A stretch of 64,000 bases of DNA from Alphaproteobacteria bacterium (GTDB lineage: Bacteria; Pseudomonadota; Alphaproteobacteria; Rhizobiales; Xanthobacteraceae), in NCBI GenBank assembly GCA_037200445.1, contig JBBCGH010000001.1, positions 496,001 to 560,000 of the forward strand. Reading direction: 5' to 3'. Below are positions 26,185 through 38,600 of the stretch, piece after piece. The translations under genes were made by a program, and so were the position numbers. The notes under the pieces were generated by a model. The model was not told the DNA's origin, did no database searches, and was given only the letters and a program-made list of their open reading frames with translations. Position 1 is the stretch's first letter, and each line of letters starts with the position of its first letter.

Positions 26185-27519
26185 CTACCCCACCAGCACC
26201 GCGATGCGGTGCATGGCGTTGCCGCCGTAGCCCTGCGGATTCCACAGGCCCGCCTGGTGCGGCTGCATCGTGCCCTTCTCGTCCGTTGCGCGCGTCCAGA
26301 TCTCGAAGTAACCGTCGCTCGGCAGCTTCAGCGTATGCGTCCACCGCTGCCAGTCGTACTTGTTCTTCGGCGGTGCGAGCGTGACGCTTTGCCAGGTCGC
26401 GCCGCTATCGGTCGAGATGTCGACCTGCTTCACCGTGAGATCGCCGGCCCAGGCCGCGCCGCGAACGCTGAGCTCCCTGGTGCCGGCCCCGATCTTGGCG
26501 CCGTTGGCCGGCGACGTAATGAGGGAGCGCACCGGCATCGACTCCAGAATCTTGAAGTTCTTCGGATCGCCCTTGTCGCCCGGGATCATCGGCTTGATCG
26601 GCACGCGATAGGAGAACTCGGTCATGCCCGGGCCGTCGTGTTCCTTGTCGATCAGCGTGATCTTGGTGAGCCACTTCTGCGACGCCGAGCCCGGCCAGCC
26701 CGGCACCACGAGCCGCACCGGCCCGCCATGGATGTTCGGCAGTGGCTGTCCGTTCATCGCCCACACGATCAGCGTATGCGGGTCCATCGCCTTCGCGAGC
26801 CTGATGCCGCGCGAGATCGGCTGCTTCCCGGCATCGCCGGACAGATGCAGGTCGGACGCATAGTGCGAGGTGTAGATTGCGGAGGGCTTCGGCTTCACGT
26901 CCTTCAGCACGTCGGCGAGCGCAACGCCGGTCCACTCGGCGCAGCCCGCGCCGCCATTGCTCCACTGGTTGCCGCGCGCCGGCGGCGAGAAAGCGGAGCG
27001 GCCGTTGCCGCCGCACTCGAGCACCATCCGATAGGTGACGGCGCGATATTTCTTCTTCAGATCGCCGAGCGTGATCTCGATTTTGTTCTCGACCTCGCCG
27101 TCGATGACGAGCTTCCAGGCGTCCGGGTCCTTCGTCTCCTCGGGGATCTGCCCGTTGTTGCGGATGTAGAATTTTTCCGTGGGCGTGGTGTCGTCGTCGA
27201 GCAGGCTTTCCGGCGTCTCGGCGACGAGCGGGCGGTCGCCCAGCACAACGAGGCCTTCGTTCTTGCCGGGGAATTTCAGGTGGGTCGGCCCCTTGGGGGC
27301 GGCCGGCGCCGCGGGCGCCGGCTGCGCGCCTTCCGCGGACGCGGCCGGGATCAGGCTGCCCAGCTGGTTGGAAAACGGCATTCCACTCCCGATCGCCGCC
27401 CCGATCGCGGCAAGGCCGCTGCCACCGAGAAAGCCGCGGCGGCTCGACCTTAGCCGATCCGCGGTGCCGGCCGTATCGCCAGACAAGTCAGTTCGCCCCG
27501 CTTGGGTTTCCTGGAGCAT
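26185..27519 (-). CDS. Sulfite dehydrogenase/oxidase molybdopterin subunit (SorA-like)
   Basis: A 444-residue Tat-exported molybdoenzyme. The leader holds S-S-R-R-G-F-L-G-G followed by a hydrophobic run. The Moco ligand Cys is in V-L-E-C-G-G-N-G-R-S near 165; substrate- and cofactor-site segments include F-Y-I-R-N-N-G, I-H-G-G-P-V-R-L-V-V-P-G-W and S-V-K-W-like S-Q-K-W-L-T-K-I. A C-terminal dimerisation domain ends W-N-P-Q-G-Y-G-G-N-A-M-H-R. It oxidises sulfite to sulfate in the periplasm and hands electrons to the cytochrome downstream. A SoxC-like sulfane dehydrogenase is possible but no other sox genes are present. Confidence 0.9.
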   Translation of the reverse strand: MLQETQAGRTDLSGDTAGTADRLRSSRRGFLGGSGLAAIGAAIGSGMPFSNQLGSLIPAASAEGAQPAPAAPAAPKGPTHLKFPGKNEGLVVLGDRPLVAETPESLLDDDTTPTEKFYIRNNGQIPEETKDPDAWKLVIDGEVENKIEITLGDLKKKYRAVTYRMVLECGGNGRSAFSPPARGNQWSNGGAGCAEWTGVALADVLKDVKPKPSAIYTSHYASDLHLSGDAGKQPISRGIRLAKAMDPHTLIVWAMNGQPLPNIHGGPVRLVVPGWPGSASQKWLTKITLIDKEHDGPGMTEFSYRVPIKPMIPGDKGDPKNFKILESMPVRSLITSPANGAKIGAGTRELSVRGAAWAGDLTVKQVDISTDSGATWQSVTLAPPKNKYDWQRWTHTLKLPSDGYFEIWTRATDEKGTMQPHQAGLWNPQGYGGNAMHRIAVLVG

Positions 27520-27648
27520 GATCTCCCTCCCCTCAGTTTGCTTTTCCAGAGGCCATTCTCATCAGAATCGCCTCATTGGTAGAACAAACCTACCGCCTGA
27601 CTTATGCCCGCTCAACGCCTGCGCCCTCAGGCCGCATGGGCTTGCGTC

Positions 27649-28068
27649 TCAGAGGAAGCGCCCGCGCGGCCCCTTCCCGGCGCTTTCTTTCCCCTCTCCC
27701 GCTTGTGGGGAAGAGGAGTTCGCCGCATAGCCAAGCCGCTCCAGTGTCCGAGTGGTCTCGTCGAACCGCGCCATCTCCTCCTTCACCTGTTGCATCGCCG
27801 CTTCGCGCGGGAGCCGATCGTTCGTCGCCTTGAGCGTGGCCTGAAGCTCGAACTTCATGCGCGGCGGAACCAGCGGCATCATGCGGGCGCTGCATGCGGC
27901 CGCATCGCCCGCGCAGCGCTTCGTGCGCTTGCAGGCGCGCCTCTCGCAGACGTGCCAGAACGCGAAGTAATTGTTGAACCAGCGCGTGCATGCGTCGTCG
28001 TCGTCCAGCGGCGCGGCGCGCAGATTCCGTTTCCAGGCCTCGACGTCGATTTCCTTGGTGGCAGACAT
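27649..28068 (-). CDS. Cys-rich small hypothetical protein
   Basis: A 139-residue protein with GAAGGAGAACGC before its ATG, a strong ribosome site. A cysteine cluster occurs at about residues 27-63: D-A-C-T-R-W, then C-E-R-R-A-C-K-R-T-K-R-C-A-G-D-A-A-A-C, embedded in basic residues, a possible metal or Fe-S site. The middle is helical (Q-A-T-L-K-A-T-N-D-R-L-P-R-E). The last 20 residues (S-S-S-P-Q-A-G-E-G-K-E) are encoded by a GC-rich repeat-like sequence, as if an element had replaced the original 3' end. No family recognised. Confidence 0.6.
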   Translation of the reverse strand: MSATKEIDVEAWKRNLRAAPLDDDDACTRWFNNYFAFWHVCERRACKRTKRCAGDAAACSARMMPLVPPRMKFELQATLKATNDRLPREAAMQQVKEEMARFDETTRTLERLGYAANSSSPQAGEGKESAGKGPRGRFL

Positions 28069-28765
28069 GCGTTCTCCTTCTCCGCGCGTGCTGCGCACCG
28101 CGGACCATTCCCAGTTCTTGGCTCCCCTGATTTGCATGCGATCCGCCGTCGCCCTTCGGGCTATGGCGGATGCCTTCGCCTACGAGAGACGAGGGCTTGC
28201 CCTCCGTAGCCCCAACGGGCGAAGGAGGGGGGCGGAGCGCCGCGAGGCGCATCATCCGTCCACGCGGGCGAGGCGTGGCGCGCATCTGGCAGATGCGCTC
28301 GCCTCGCGGCACTCCGCTGCGGCTCTTGGGCATCGCTTTCGCGATGCTTTCGGCTTCGGGCCGCGCTTGCGCATCCCGGTGTCAGCCGGGCCGTCAGCGA
28401 GCTCCTCGCACAGGGGCCGTAGTACCCCCAGGGCGGGTTCCCGAAGCCGCCCGAGCGCGCGGCTGACGAGGCCGCACGCGCAGGCGCCGCACAAGCAAAT
28501 GCGTCCTTACGCATTTGCCCCGGGACCGCTCGGCTGATCTCCGCCCGCGCATCCCGCCCGCTCCATCAATCGGCGTCACCGGTTGACGCCCCTCGGAGAG
28601 CGAGGCGGATGCAACATGGGAGGAGGGTGCGGCAAGGGAAGGGCGGAAAATTGTTCAGAATGTGATTTTATTCTAATAATAGGATCGTTCAGGATAAGCG
28701 GGATGAGTTATCCCCGGCGTAGGGGGCGATTGGACATCCATCTCTTTTTTGCTATATAAAGGGCG
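28069..28765. other. GC-rich gap with many short hairpins, then AT-rich promoter
   Basis: About 700 bases without a credible gene. The first 500 are a mosaic of short inverted repeats, for example GCAAATGCG/CGCATTTGC at 28495-28518, GCATCGCTTTCGCGATGC, and CGCATCTGGCAGATGCG. Open frames on both strands here look like by-products of high GC. From about 28645 the sequence turns AT-rich (TGTGATTTTATTCTAATAAT; TTTTTTGCTATATAAAG) and likely carries the promoter of the toxin-antitoxin pair. Confidence 0.5.
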
Positions 28766-29089
28766 ATGCTCTGGACCGTCGAGACCCTGAACGCGGCGGT
28801 CGTAGCCGAAATAGAGGCGTTGCCGAAGGACATGCGGGCGCGCCTCTCGCGCTTCACGAGCGTCATCGAACGGGTTGGCTTCGTCGGCTTGCCGCGCGAG
28901 AGCGTCAAGCACCTCGAAGACAAGCTTTGGGAGCTTCGTATTACCGGCCGGGATGGAATCTCGCGTGCGATCTATGTGACGGCCAGCGGGCGGCGCGTCG
29001 TGATCGTACGGGTCTTTATCAAGAAGTCGCAGAAAACGCCGCTGCACGAACTCGAGCTCGCCCGGCGGAGGGCCAAGGAGGTCGAATGA
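28766..29089 (+). CDS. RelE/HigB-type toxin (Gp49-like family)
   Basis: A 107-residue toxin of the phage-derived Gp49/RelE group. It opens W-T-V-E-T-L-N-A-A-V-V-A-E-I-E-A-L-P, and the conserved core is L-E-D-K-L-W-E-L-R-I-T-G-R-D-G-I-S-R-A-I-Y-V, followed by R-V-V-I-V-R-V-F-I-K-K-S-Q-K-T-P. Such proteins cut mRNA on the ribosome. It precedes its antitoxin and overlaps it by four bases (ATGA), the HigBA order. The local sequence upstream is AT-rich compared with the rest of the window, in keeping with horizontal origin. Confidence 0.88.
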   Translation: MLWTVETLNAAVVAEIEALPKDMRARLSRFTSVIERVGFVGLPRESVKHLEDKLWELRITGRDGISRAIYVTASGRRVVIVRVFIKKSQKTPLHELELARRRAKEVE

Positions 29090-29385
29090 CCAAGGTAAGG
29101 GACCTGCACAAGAAGTGGATGAAGGACCCCGAATACCGCCGCGAATACGACGAGCTGGAGGAAGAGTTCGCGCTCATCCTCGAAGTCGCGAAGGCGCGAA
29201 AGCGCGCAGGACTGAGCCAGGCCGAGCTGGCGCGGCGCATGAAGACGACACAGAGCACGATCGCGCGGCTGGAGAGCGGCCGCGGTCTGCCGTCCACACG
29301 CACGCTCGGCCGCTTCGCGAAAGCGACGGGGCATCGGCTGAAGATCAGCTTTGAGCCGGTGAAGGAGAAGAGGACGGCGAGGTAG
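29086..29385 (+). CDS. XRE/HTH-family antitoxin
   Basis: A 99-residue antitoxin. The helix-turn-helix lies at about 42-95: R-K-R-A-G-L-S-Q-A-E-L-A-R-R-M-K-T-T-Q-S-T-I-A-R-L-E-S-G-R, then P-S-T-R-T-L-G-R-F-A-K-A-T-G-H. The N-terminal D-L-H-K-K-W-M-K-D-P-E-Y-R-R-E-Y segment is typical of antitoxins paired with Gp49-like toxins. It would neutralise the upstream toxin and repress the operon. The ATG at 29086 is fixed by overlap with the toxin stop. Confidence 0.9.
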   Translation: MTKVRDLHKKWMKDPEYRREYDELEEEFALILEVAKARKRAGLSQAELARRMKTTQSTIARLESGRGLPSTRTLGRFAKATGHRLKISFEPVKEKRTAR

Positions 29386-29537
29386 TCAGTGCCCCAATGT
29401 GGCGACACGGTAGTTGCTAACTCAATCCACAGCGCAACTCATTGCGAAAGACGGGGAAAAAAATTGGTCGAACACCACTACCGCCGAACGTTGCGGTTCA
29501 TGCGCATGCCGTCTAGGCTTTCTTTATCGCGGTGAAC

Positions 29538-29565
29538 GCCCCTAGGGGCTACCACCCCTAGGGGT
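29538..29565. repeat. Two CCCCTAGGGG palindromes
   Basis: GCCCCTAGGGGC (29538-29549) and ACCCCTAGGGGT (29554-29565) are each perfect 12-base palindromes, 16 bases centre to centre. They lie in the 240-base gap between the antitoxin and the minus-strand micro-ORF. A nearby stem GGCGCGGG/CCCGCGCC (about 29586-29622) follows the micro-ORF stop. They could be protein-binding sites or terminator-like hairpins. Confidence 0.5.
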
Positions 29566-29625
29566 AACAATTCATCGTGGTCGGGGCGCGGGGCCGATCC
29601 GAGAGGAACGAGTCCCGCGCCTGAT

Positions 29626-29706
29626 TCACAGCAAGGTGATGGTATGAATCGCCAACACCATTGCTGCGACCGTGACCACGATCTGCCAGATGAAATGCCA
29701 ATCCAC
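29626..29706 (-). CDS. Predicted 26-residue single-span membrane micro-protein
   Basis: Too short for normal gene finders, but AAAGGAGGT, a full Shine-Dalgarno, stands five bases before the GTG at 29706. The frame reads M-D-W-H-F-I-W-Q-I-V-V-T and continues with V-A-A-M-V-L-A-I-H-T to a TGA at 29626. The 26 residues form one hydrophobic helix with Trp at the start, as in bacterial micro-membrane proteins that modulate larger membrane partners. Function unknown. A second predicted micro-protein with the same M-D-W start lies at 52741-52839. Confidence 0.6.
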   Translation of the reverse strand: MDWHFIWQIVVTVAAMVLAIHTITLL

Positions 29707-29975
29707 TTGGCACCTCCTTTACTGATAGTGGCTACTGCGATCTCAACGTACCACTGATAGCGTGGCCAAAACGGTGAGGGATAAAGTGAAGGCTCAGTTT
29801 GTCGGGGATAGCTCTCTAACTATTTGAGCTGACATCGCTTTTGTAAGCTGTGGAAAGCGTGCACAAAGGAGCGCATTGCTCAGAATTCTATAGTGGGTGC
29901 CGGCGACTCACCCCCTATGCCTCCTCAGCCTTCTTCGTGGCTGCAGAATTACGGCGCATTATTGCACCCACCGCA

Positions 29976-30395
29976 CTACTCCCCCACCAGCAGCGTCCAG
30001 TATTTCTTGCCCGACGGCGACGTGGCCGAGGCGAGGCCGTAGCGCGTAAGATTCGGGATCAGCATGTTCTTGCGATGCCCGGACGAGTTGACCCATTGCT
30101 GGATGACGCAAGGCGAATCCTTGCAGCCATAGGCGACATTCTCGGCGCGCGCGCCGCGCGGGCCGCGCTGCGTCATGAAGCCGTCGTGGTCGAGTGAGTC
30201 GCGCCGCGCCATGTCGGCCGCGTGCTCGCTCGCGAGCGCCGTGAGATTGCCGTCGGTGCTGAGCTGGCTCAGCCCGTGCGAGGCGCGGAAGCCGTTGAGC
30301 GAGGTCGCGGTTTCCGGCGTGCCCGGCACGGAGAACGTGCCGCAGCCGGCCAGCGCCGCGGCGAGCAGCAGGCTTGCCATGTGGAGAAATTTCAT
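29976..30395 (-). CDS. CAP/SCP-domain lipoprotein
   Basis: A 139-residue CAP-superfamily (PR-1/SCP-like) protein. The signal peptide ends in a lipobox, A-A-A-L-A-G-C at about residue 18, so the mature protein should be lipid-anchored. CAP landmarks follow: L-N-G-F-R-A-S-H-G-L, A-S-E-H-A-A-D-M-A, H-D-G-F, A-E-N-V-A-Y-G and N-S-S-G-H-R-K-N-M-L, which contain the expected His and Glu residues. Bacterial CAP proteins are envelope proteins of unsettled activity. Start at 30395 is set by the signal peptide; the longer frame upstream runs into a repeat. Confidence 0.87.
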   Translation of the reverse strand: MKFLHMASLLLAAALAGCGTFSVPGTPETATSLNGFRASHGLSQLSTDGNLTALASEHAADMARRDSLDHDGFMTQRGPRGARAENVAYGCKDSPCVIQQWVNSSGHRKNMLIPNLTRYGLASATSPSGKKYWTLLVGE

Positions 30396-30477
30396 CGGCA
30401 CCCCGTTCCGTTGCCCTGAATTCGCTATCGACGCGGCAATTTTGTGGACGCGGCGGAGCACCCCCCGCAAGCAAGAG

Positions 30478-30560
30478 TGTAGGGCGGGCAAAGGAGCGGA
30501 GCGACGTGCCCGCCGTCTCACGGAAAGATGGCGGGCACGTTTCGCTTTGCCCGCCCCACA
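30478..30560. repeat. Palindromic repeat (TGTAGGGCGGGCAAAG type)
   Basis: TGTAGGGCGGGCAAAG and CTTTGCCCGCCCCACA form the outer arms of an 83-base hairpin, with inner arms GTGCCCGCC and GGCGGGCAC. It sits in the divergent gap between the CAP lipoprotein and ku (343 bases), which otherwise holds only promoter-like sequence. Confidence 0.75.
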
Positions 30561-30738
30561 AGATGCGGTGAATGGTTGCGTCGCCACAACTCGGTTTCCC
30601 CTTCGTTCTCAATACTTTGACCGCGCCTTAACCTGCGTCACTCACAATCTTGGCCTTGCTTGACTCCGCGTTAACCGGGGTCAGAGTCGGGCCTTCGCCG
30701 GACAGAAGCCCGTTTTCCCTGTTGCGTAGGAGTATCCC

Positions 30739-31725
30739 GTGGCGCCGCGTCCCTACTGGAAGGGCTACCTCAAGCTCAGCCTCGTCTCGTGCCCGATCGC
30801 GCTGCACACCGCGACCAGCGGTTCGGAGCGCGTCGCGTTCCGCCAGATCAACAAGGTCACCGGCAACCGGCTGCGCCAGCAACTCGTCGACGAGGTGACG
30901 CGCGAGCCGGTCGACGCCGCCGACAAGGGGCGCGGCTACGAATACGCCAAGGGCCAGTTCATCCAGGTCGAGGACGAGGAGCTCGACGCGGTCGCGATCG
31001 AGTCGAACCACACGATCGAGATCGACAAGTTCGTGCCGCACGCCGAAATCGACGAGCGCTATTTCGACGCGACCTACTACATCACGCCGAACGACCAGGT
31101 GGGCCAGGAGGCCTTCGCGGTGATCCGCGAGGCGATGCGCGGCAAGGAGATGGTCGCGCTCGGGCGGGTGGTGCTGGCGAAGCGCGAGCGCGTCATCATG
31201 CTGCAGCCCTGGGAGAAGGGGCTGATGGGAACCACGCTGCGCTATGCCTACGAGGTGCGGCCGGCCGCGGAGTATTTCGACGAGATTCCGGATCTGAAGA
31301 TTTCCAAGGAGATGCTGCAGCTCGCCGAGCACATCCTGGAAACCAAGGAAGCCGAGTTCGATCCCGCGACCTTCGTCGACGATTACGAGAAGGCGGTGGT
31401 CGAGATGCTGCAGCAGAAGCAGGCCGGCATCGCGGTGCCGACCGAGAAGGCAGCCGAAGCGCCGCGCAATGTGATCAACCTGATGGATGCGCTGCGCCGC
31501 TCCGTCGAGTCCGGCAAGCGCACACCGGCCGCGAAGGGCAAGGCCGCGGAGCCGAAGGCTGCCGCGGCAAAGGCCGCGAAGGGTGCGGCGAAGAAGGGCA
31601 AGAAGACCGCCGTGGGTCAGCGCGAGATGCTCCTGCCGATCGCCGGCAAGGGGCAGGGCAAGGCCGCCGCGAAGGAAGCCGCGCGGGAGAGTGCGAAGCC
31701 TGCGGCGAGACGGAAGGCAAGCTAG
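30739..31725 (+). CDS. ku: Non-homologous end-joining protein Ku
   Basis: A 328-residue bacterial Ku that binds DNA ends as a homodimeric ring and recruits LigD. It starts R-P-Y-W-K-G-Y-L-K-L-S-L-V-S-C-P-I-A-L and contains the core Y-E-Y-A-K-G-Q-F-I, H-T-I-E-I-D-K-F-V, Y-Y-I-T-P-N-D and V-V-L-A-K-R-E-R-V. The C-terminal 80 residues are Lys/Ala-rich, which in bacterial Ku aids DNA threading and LigD contact. GTG start at 30739 has TAGGAG ahead. No ligD gene is in the window, so its partner must be elsewhere. Confidence 0.96.
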   Translation: MAPRPYWKGYLKLSLVSCPIALHTATSGSERVAFRQINKVTGNRLRQQLVDEVTREPVDAADKGRGYEYAKGQFIQVEDEELDAVAIESNHTIEIDKFVPHAEIDERYFDATYYITPNDQVGQEAFAVIREAMRGKEMVALGRVVLAKRERVIMLQPWEKGLMGTTLRYAYEVRPAAEYFDEIPDLKISKEMLQLAEHILETKEAEFDPATFVDDYEKAVVEMLQQKQAGIAVPTEKAAEAPRNVINLMDALRRSVESGKRTPAAKGKAAEPKAAAAKAAKGAAKKGKKTAVGQREMLLPIAGKGQGKAAAKEAARESAKPAARRKAS

Positions 31726-31844
31726 ACCTACGCCGTTCCGGACGCGGAACTCCGCGCCTTCGCGTGTTCGTTTTCACATTACGGAACAAACTCCCTTGTC
31801 GCCGGGTTGGCTGCGCACCAACCCAGACACCTGTGAGGGAACAC

Positions 31845-32373
31845 ATGCGCACGCGTTATCTCGTCAGCGGCCTTATCGCGGCCGCGCTTCTGTCGTCCAC
31901 CGCGATGGCCCAGACCAGCCAGAGCACCAATCCGCCGCCGGTCGCCAAGACCGACGCCACCGCACCGAAGCTCGTAAGCCCGCACTGGCGCTCCTCGAAG
32001 ATGATCGGACTTAACGTCTACAACGATCAGAACGAGAAGCTCGGGGACATCAACGAGATCGTCCTCGACCGGGACGGCAAGGTGCTCGGCTACGTGGTCG
32101 GCGTCGGCGGCTTCCTCGGCATGGGCGAGCACGACATCCTGGTCGAGCCGTCCAAGATCAAGTTCGTGAACGAGGCGCGCCGCACCCAGACCAGCGCGAA
32201 CAATCCGCCGGCCAATACGTCCAATGCACCGGCGAACACGCGCACCAGCGACGCCACCAGCACGGCGCCGCGCGCCGCAACCGAGCAGTGGTATCCGGAT
32301 CACGCCCCTGCTCAACGCCACCAAGGATCAGCTCAAGGCGATGCCGCAGTTCAAGTACTCAAGCTACAACTAA
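31845..32373 (+). CDS. Secreted PRC-barrel domain protein, frameshifted as sequenced
   Basis: An exported protein with a signal peptide (Y-L-V-S-G-L-I-A-A-A-L-L ending T-A-M-A-Q) and a PRC-barrel: S-S-K-M-I-G-L-N-V-Y-N-D-Q-N-E-K-L-G-D-I, D-G-K-V-L-G-Y-V-V-G-V-G-G-F-L-G-M-G-E-H-D. After E-Q-W-Y-P-D-H-A the frame breaks at a CCCC run (32305-32308). Removing one C restores L-L-N-A-T-K-D-Q-L-K-A-M-P-Q-F-K-Y, a normal end with TAA at 32371-32373. Uncorrected, the frame runs on through the terminator to 32507. Span given is for the repaired gene, about 175 residues. Confidence 0.8.
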
Positions 32374-32395
32374 GGCTCTCCCGGAGCGGAACGAG

Positions 32396-32427
32396 AAACG
32401 CGGCGGCAACCCCGCCGCGTTTTTTTG
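32396..32427. terminator. Rho-independent terminator after the PRC-barrel gene
   Basis: ACGCGGCGG, a short loop, and CCGCCGCGT followed by a run of seven T form a textbook intrinsic terminator for the plus strand. On the minus strand an A-rich flank also makes it usable for the convergent permease gene ending at 32444. Confidence 0.88.
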
Positions 32428-32443
32428 TCGTGGTCCTCGCCGG

Positions 32444-33208
32444 CTACCGGATCACGCCATCCAGCAGCGGCAGGCTCACCAGCACGGCTATCGCGATCAG
32501 CGCGTAGCAGATGCGGCGGAAGACGCCCTCGTCCGCGATGCCGAACAGCCGCGCGCCGATGAAAAGGCCGAGCCCGTACACCGGGCCGACGATGAGCGCG
32601 AGCTTCGCCACGGCGAGGGTGAGCACGCCGCCGAAATAATAGCTCACCATCGCGATGGCGGTCGAGATCGAGAAATACAGGATGATGTTGGCGCGCACGA
32701 TCGCGGGCGTCGCCGGGCTGCCGAGCCAGTAGGCGACCACCGCCGGTCCGCCGGTCTGCGCCGCTCCGCTGAACACGCCCGCAATGCCGCCGACCGTGAA
32801 GGTGAGCGGTGCCGTCGGCTTGCCGCGATAGCGCCAGCCCGAGACGAGCAGCGCCAGCATCGCGCCCGCGAGCACCACGATGCTCCAGCGGATGGTGAGC
32901 GCGTCGAGCCGCACCAGCATCAGCGTGCCGAACGGAATACCGATCGCGGCGCCAAGCGCCATGATGGAGACCTCGCGCCGGTCGGCCTTGCGGAGTGCAT
33001 CCGGGATAAAGCCCGCCGCCAGCACCGCGTCGGTGATGAGCAGCAGCGGCGAGGCGACCTGCGGCGCGACCACGGTCGAGGCGAGGGGCACGAAGATCAG
33101 CGCGGCGCCGAAGCCCGAAAAGCCGCGCGCCATCGCGGCGATGAACGCGGTCGCCAGCAGAAAGGCGAGGCCGTGGAGCGTGAGGTCGGGCGGGAGAAGG
33201 GAGAGCAT
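32444..33208 (-). CDS. TauE/SafE-family sulfite/anion exporter or permease
   Basis: A 254-residue membrane protein with about eight hydrophobic segments. It has the family's duplicated halves, with G-F-S-G-F-G-A-A-L-I-F-V-P-L in the first and G-V-F-S-G-A-A-Q-T-G-G-P-A-V-V-A-Y-W in the second. TauE/SafE proteins move sulfite, sulfoacetate or other organosulfur anions. A link with the sulfite dehydrogenase 5 kb away is possible but not shown. ATG 33208 (M-L-S-L-L) is chosen because the longer frame upstream crosses a palindromic repeat. Confidence 0.85.
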   Translation of the reverse strand: MLSLLPPDLTLHGLAFLLATAFIAAMARGFSGFGAALIFVPLASTVVAPQVASPLLLITDAVLAAGFIPDALRKADRREVSIMALGAAIGIPFGTLMLVRLDALTIRWSIVVLAGAMLALLVSGWRYRGKPTAPLTFTVGGIAGVFSGAAQTGGPAVVAYWLGSPATPAIVRANIILYFSISTAIAMVSYYFGGVLTLAVAKLALIVGPVYGLGLFIGARLFGIADEGVFRRICYALIAIAVLVSLPLLDGVIR

Positions 33209-33224
33209 GATGGGTGGCGATGTT

Positions 33225-33332
33225 GTCATCCCGGCCGAGCGCGAAAGCGCGAGAGCGGGGACCCATGTATCACCGCCGCTATTGCTGGGGGAAAGATGGG
33301 TCCCGGGTCTCGCTTCGCTCGCCCGGGATGAC
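33225..33332. repeat. Long inverted repeat upstream of the atp operon
   Basis: GTCATCCCGG...GGGGACCCAT and ATGGGTCCCG...CCCGGGATGAC are the arms of a 108-base palindromic element with inner hairpins (GCGCGAAAGCGC). It occupies part of the 314-base gap between the divergent TauE gene and atpH; the rest (33333-33522) should carry the atp promoter, but no clear -35/-10 could be assigned. Confidence 0.7.
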
Positions 33333-33522
33333 ACCCTCTGTGCCGGACCCCAATGTTGCACCGCCCCCGCCCCTGTGTTAGCAAAACCGCGATTTTCGCG
33401 GGCCAACGCGTTTGCCGGGAAGCCGCGAAAAAAGTCTCTTCAATCCCAAGGGCTTAAGGCGCAGCCACCGCGCGGCGCCCGGTCTGCGGCAAGCGTCATA
33501 AAAACAGGCGGCGGGCGAGAGC

Positions 33523-38046
<4,524 letters not shown>

Positions 38047-38055
38047 GGACGGTGG

Positions 38056-38170
38056 CCTCACCCTGAGGAGCCCGCCGCGCGCTTGCGAGGCGGGCGTCTC
38101 GAAGGGTGAGGCGGCAACGAATTCCGGGCCATCCTTCGAGACGCGCTTCGCGCTCCTCAGGATGAGGGTC
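38056..38170. repeat. CCTCACCCTGAGGAGC-type palindromic repeat between atpD and atpC
   Basis: CCTCACCCTGAGGAGCCC...CGTCTCGAAGGGTGAGG is followed by a second, inverted unit, CATCCTTCGAGACGCGCTTC...CCTCAGGATGAGG. The two units form a large symmetrical structure in the 140-base atpD-atpC gap. It is a different family from the repeat between atpG and atpD. Confidence 0.75.
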
Positions 38171-38186
38171 GGTTAAAGGGCAACAC

Positions 38187-38600
38187 ATGGCCACCTTCCA
38201 CTTCGATCTCGTCTCCCCCGAGAAGCTCCTCTTCTCCGGCGAAGTCGATCAGGTCGACGTCCCGGGCACCGAGGGCGATTTCGGCGTGCTCGCCGGGCAT
38301 GCGCCGCTCGTCTCGGCGCTGCGCCCCGGCATCATGACGGTGTTCGTGGGCGGCAATGCGCAGCGGATGGTCGTGCTCGGCGGCTTCGCCGAAGTGTCGG
38401 CCGATGGCGCGCTCACGGTGCTCGCCGACCTCGCGGATTCGGTCGAGGAGTTCGACCGGGGCGTTCTCGAAGAGCGCATCACCGCGCACGAAGAGAAGAT
38501 CAAGGGCATGGAGAGCGGCAACGCGCTCGACCGCGCGCTCGAGCGGCTCGATCACTACAAGCAGGTCGACAGCCACCTGCAGGGCACGGCGCTGCATTAG
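38187..38600 (+). CDS. atpC: ATP synthase F1 subunit epsilon
   Basis: A 137-residue epsilon subunit that couples to gamma and can inhibit ATP hydrolysis. The N-terminal barrel has [35 protein letters not shown]; a helical C-terminal part follows, ending H-L-Q-G-T-A-L-H. It is the last gene of the operon and its TAG stop is directly followed by a repeat element. Confidence 0.96.
   Translation: MATFHFDLVSPEKLLFSGEVDQVDVPGTEGDFGVLAGHAPLVSALRPGIMTVFVGGNAQRMVVLGGFAEVSADGALTVLADLADSVEEFDRGVLEERITAHEEKIKGMESGNALDRALERLDHYKQVDSHLQGTALH

Noticed and set aside
28069-28765. tRNA or structured RNA gene in the hairpin-rich gap
   Set aside because: No cloverleaf with T-loop GTTCRA and matching acceptor arm could be built; the hairpins are separate short palindromes.
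29086-29385. Idea that the RelE/XRE pair marks a prophage
   Set aside because: The toxin family is phage-derived by name only; no integrase, structural phage gene or attachment repeat is nearby.
30789-32507. 572-codon plus-strand frame covering ku and the PRC-barrel gene
   Set aside because: Its first part is a shadow of ku in another frame and its last part reads through a terminator after a frameshift; only the PRC-barrel portion (31845 on) is real.
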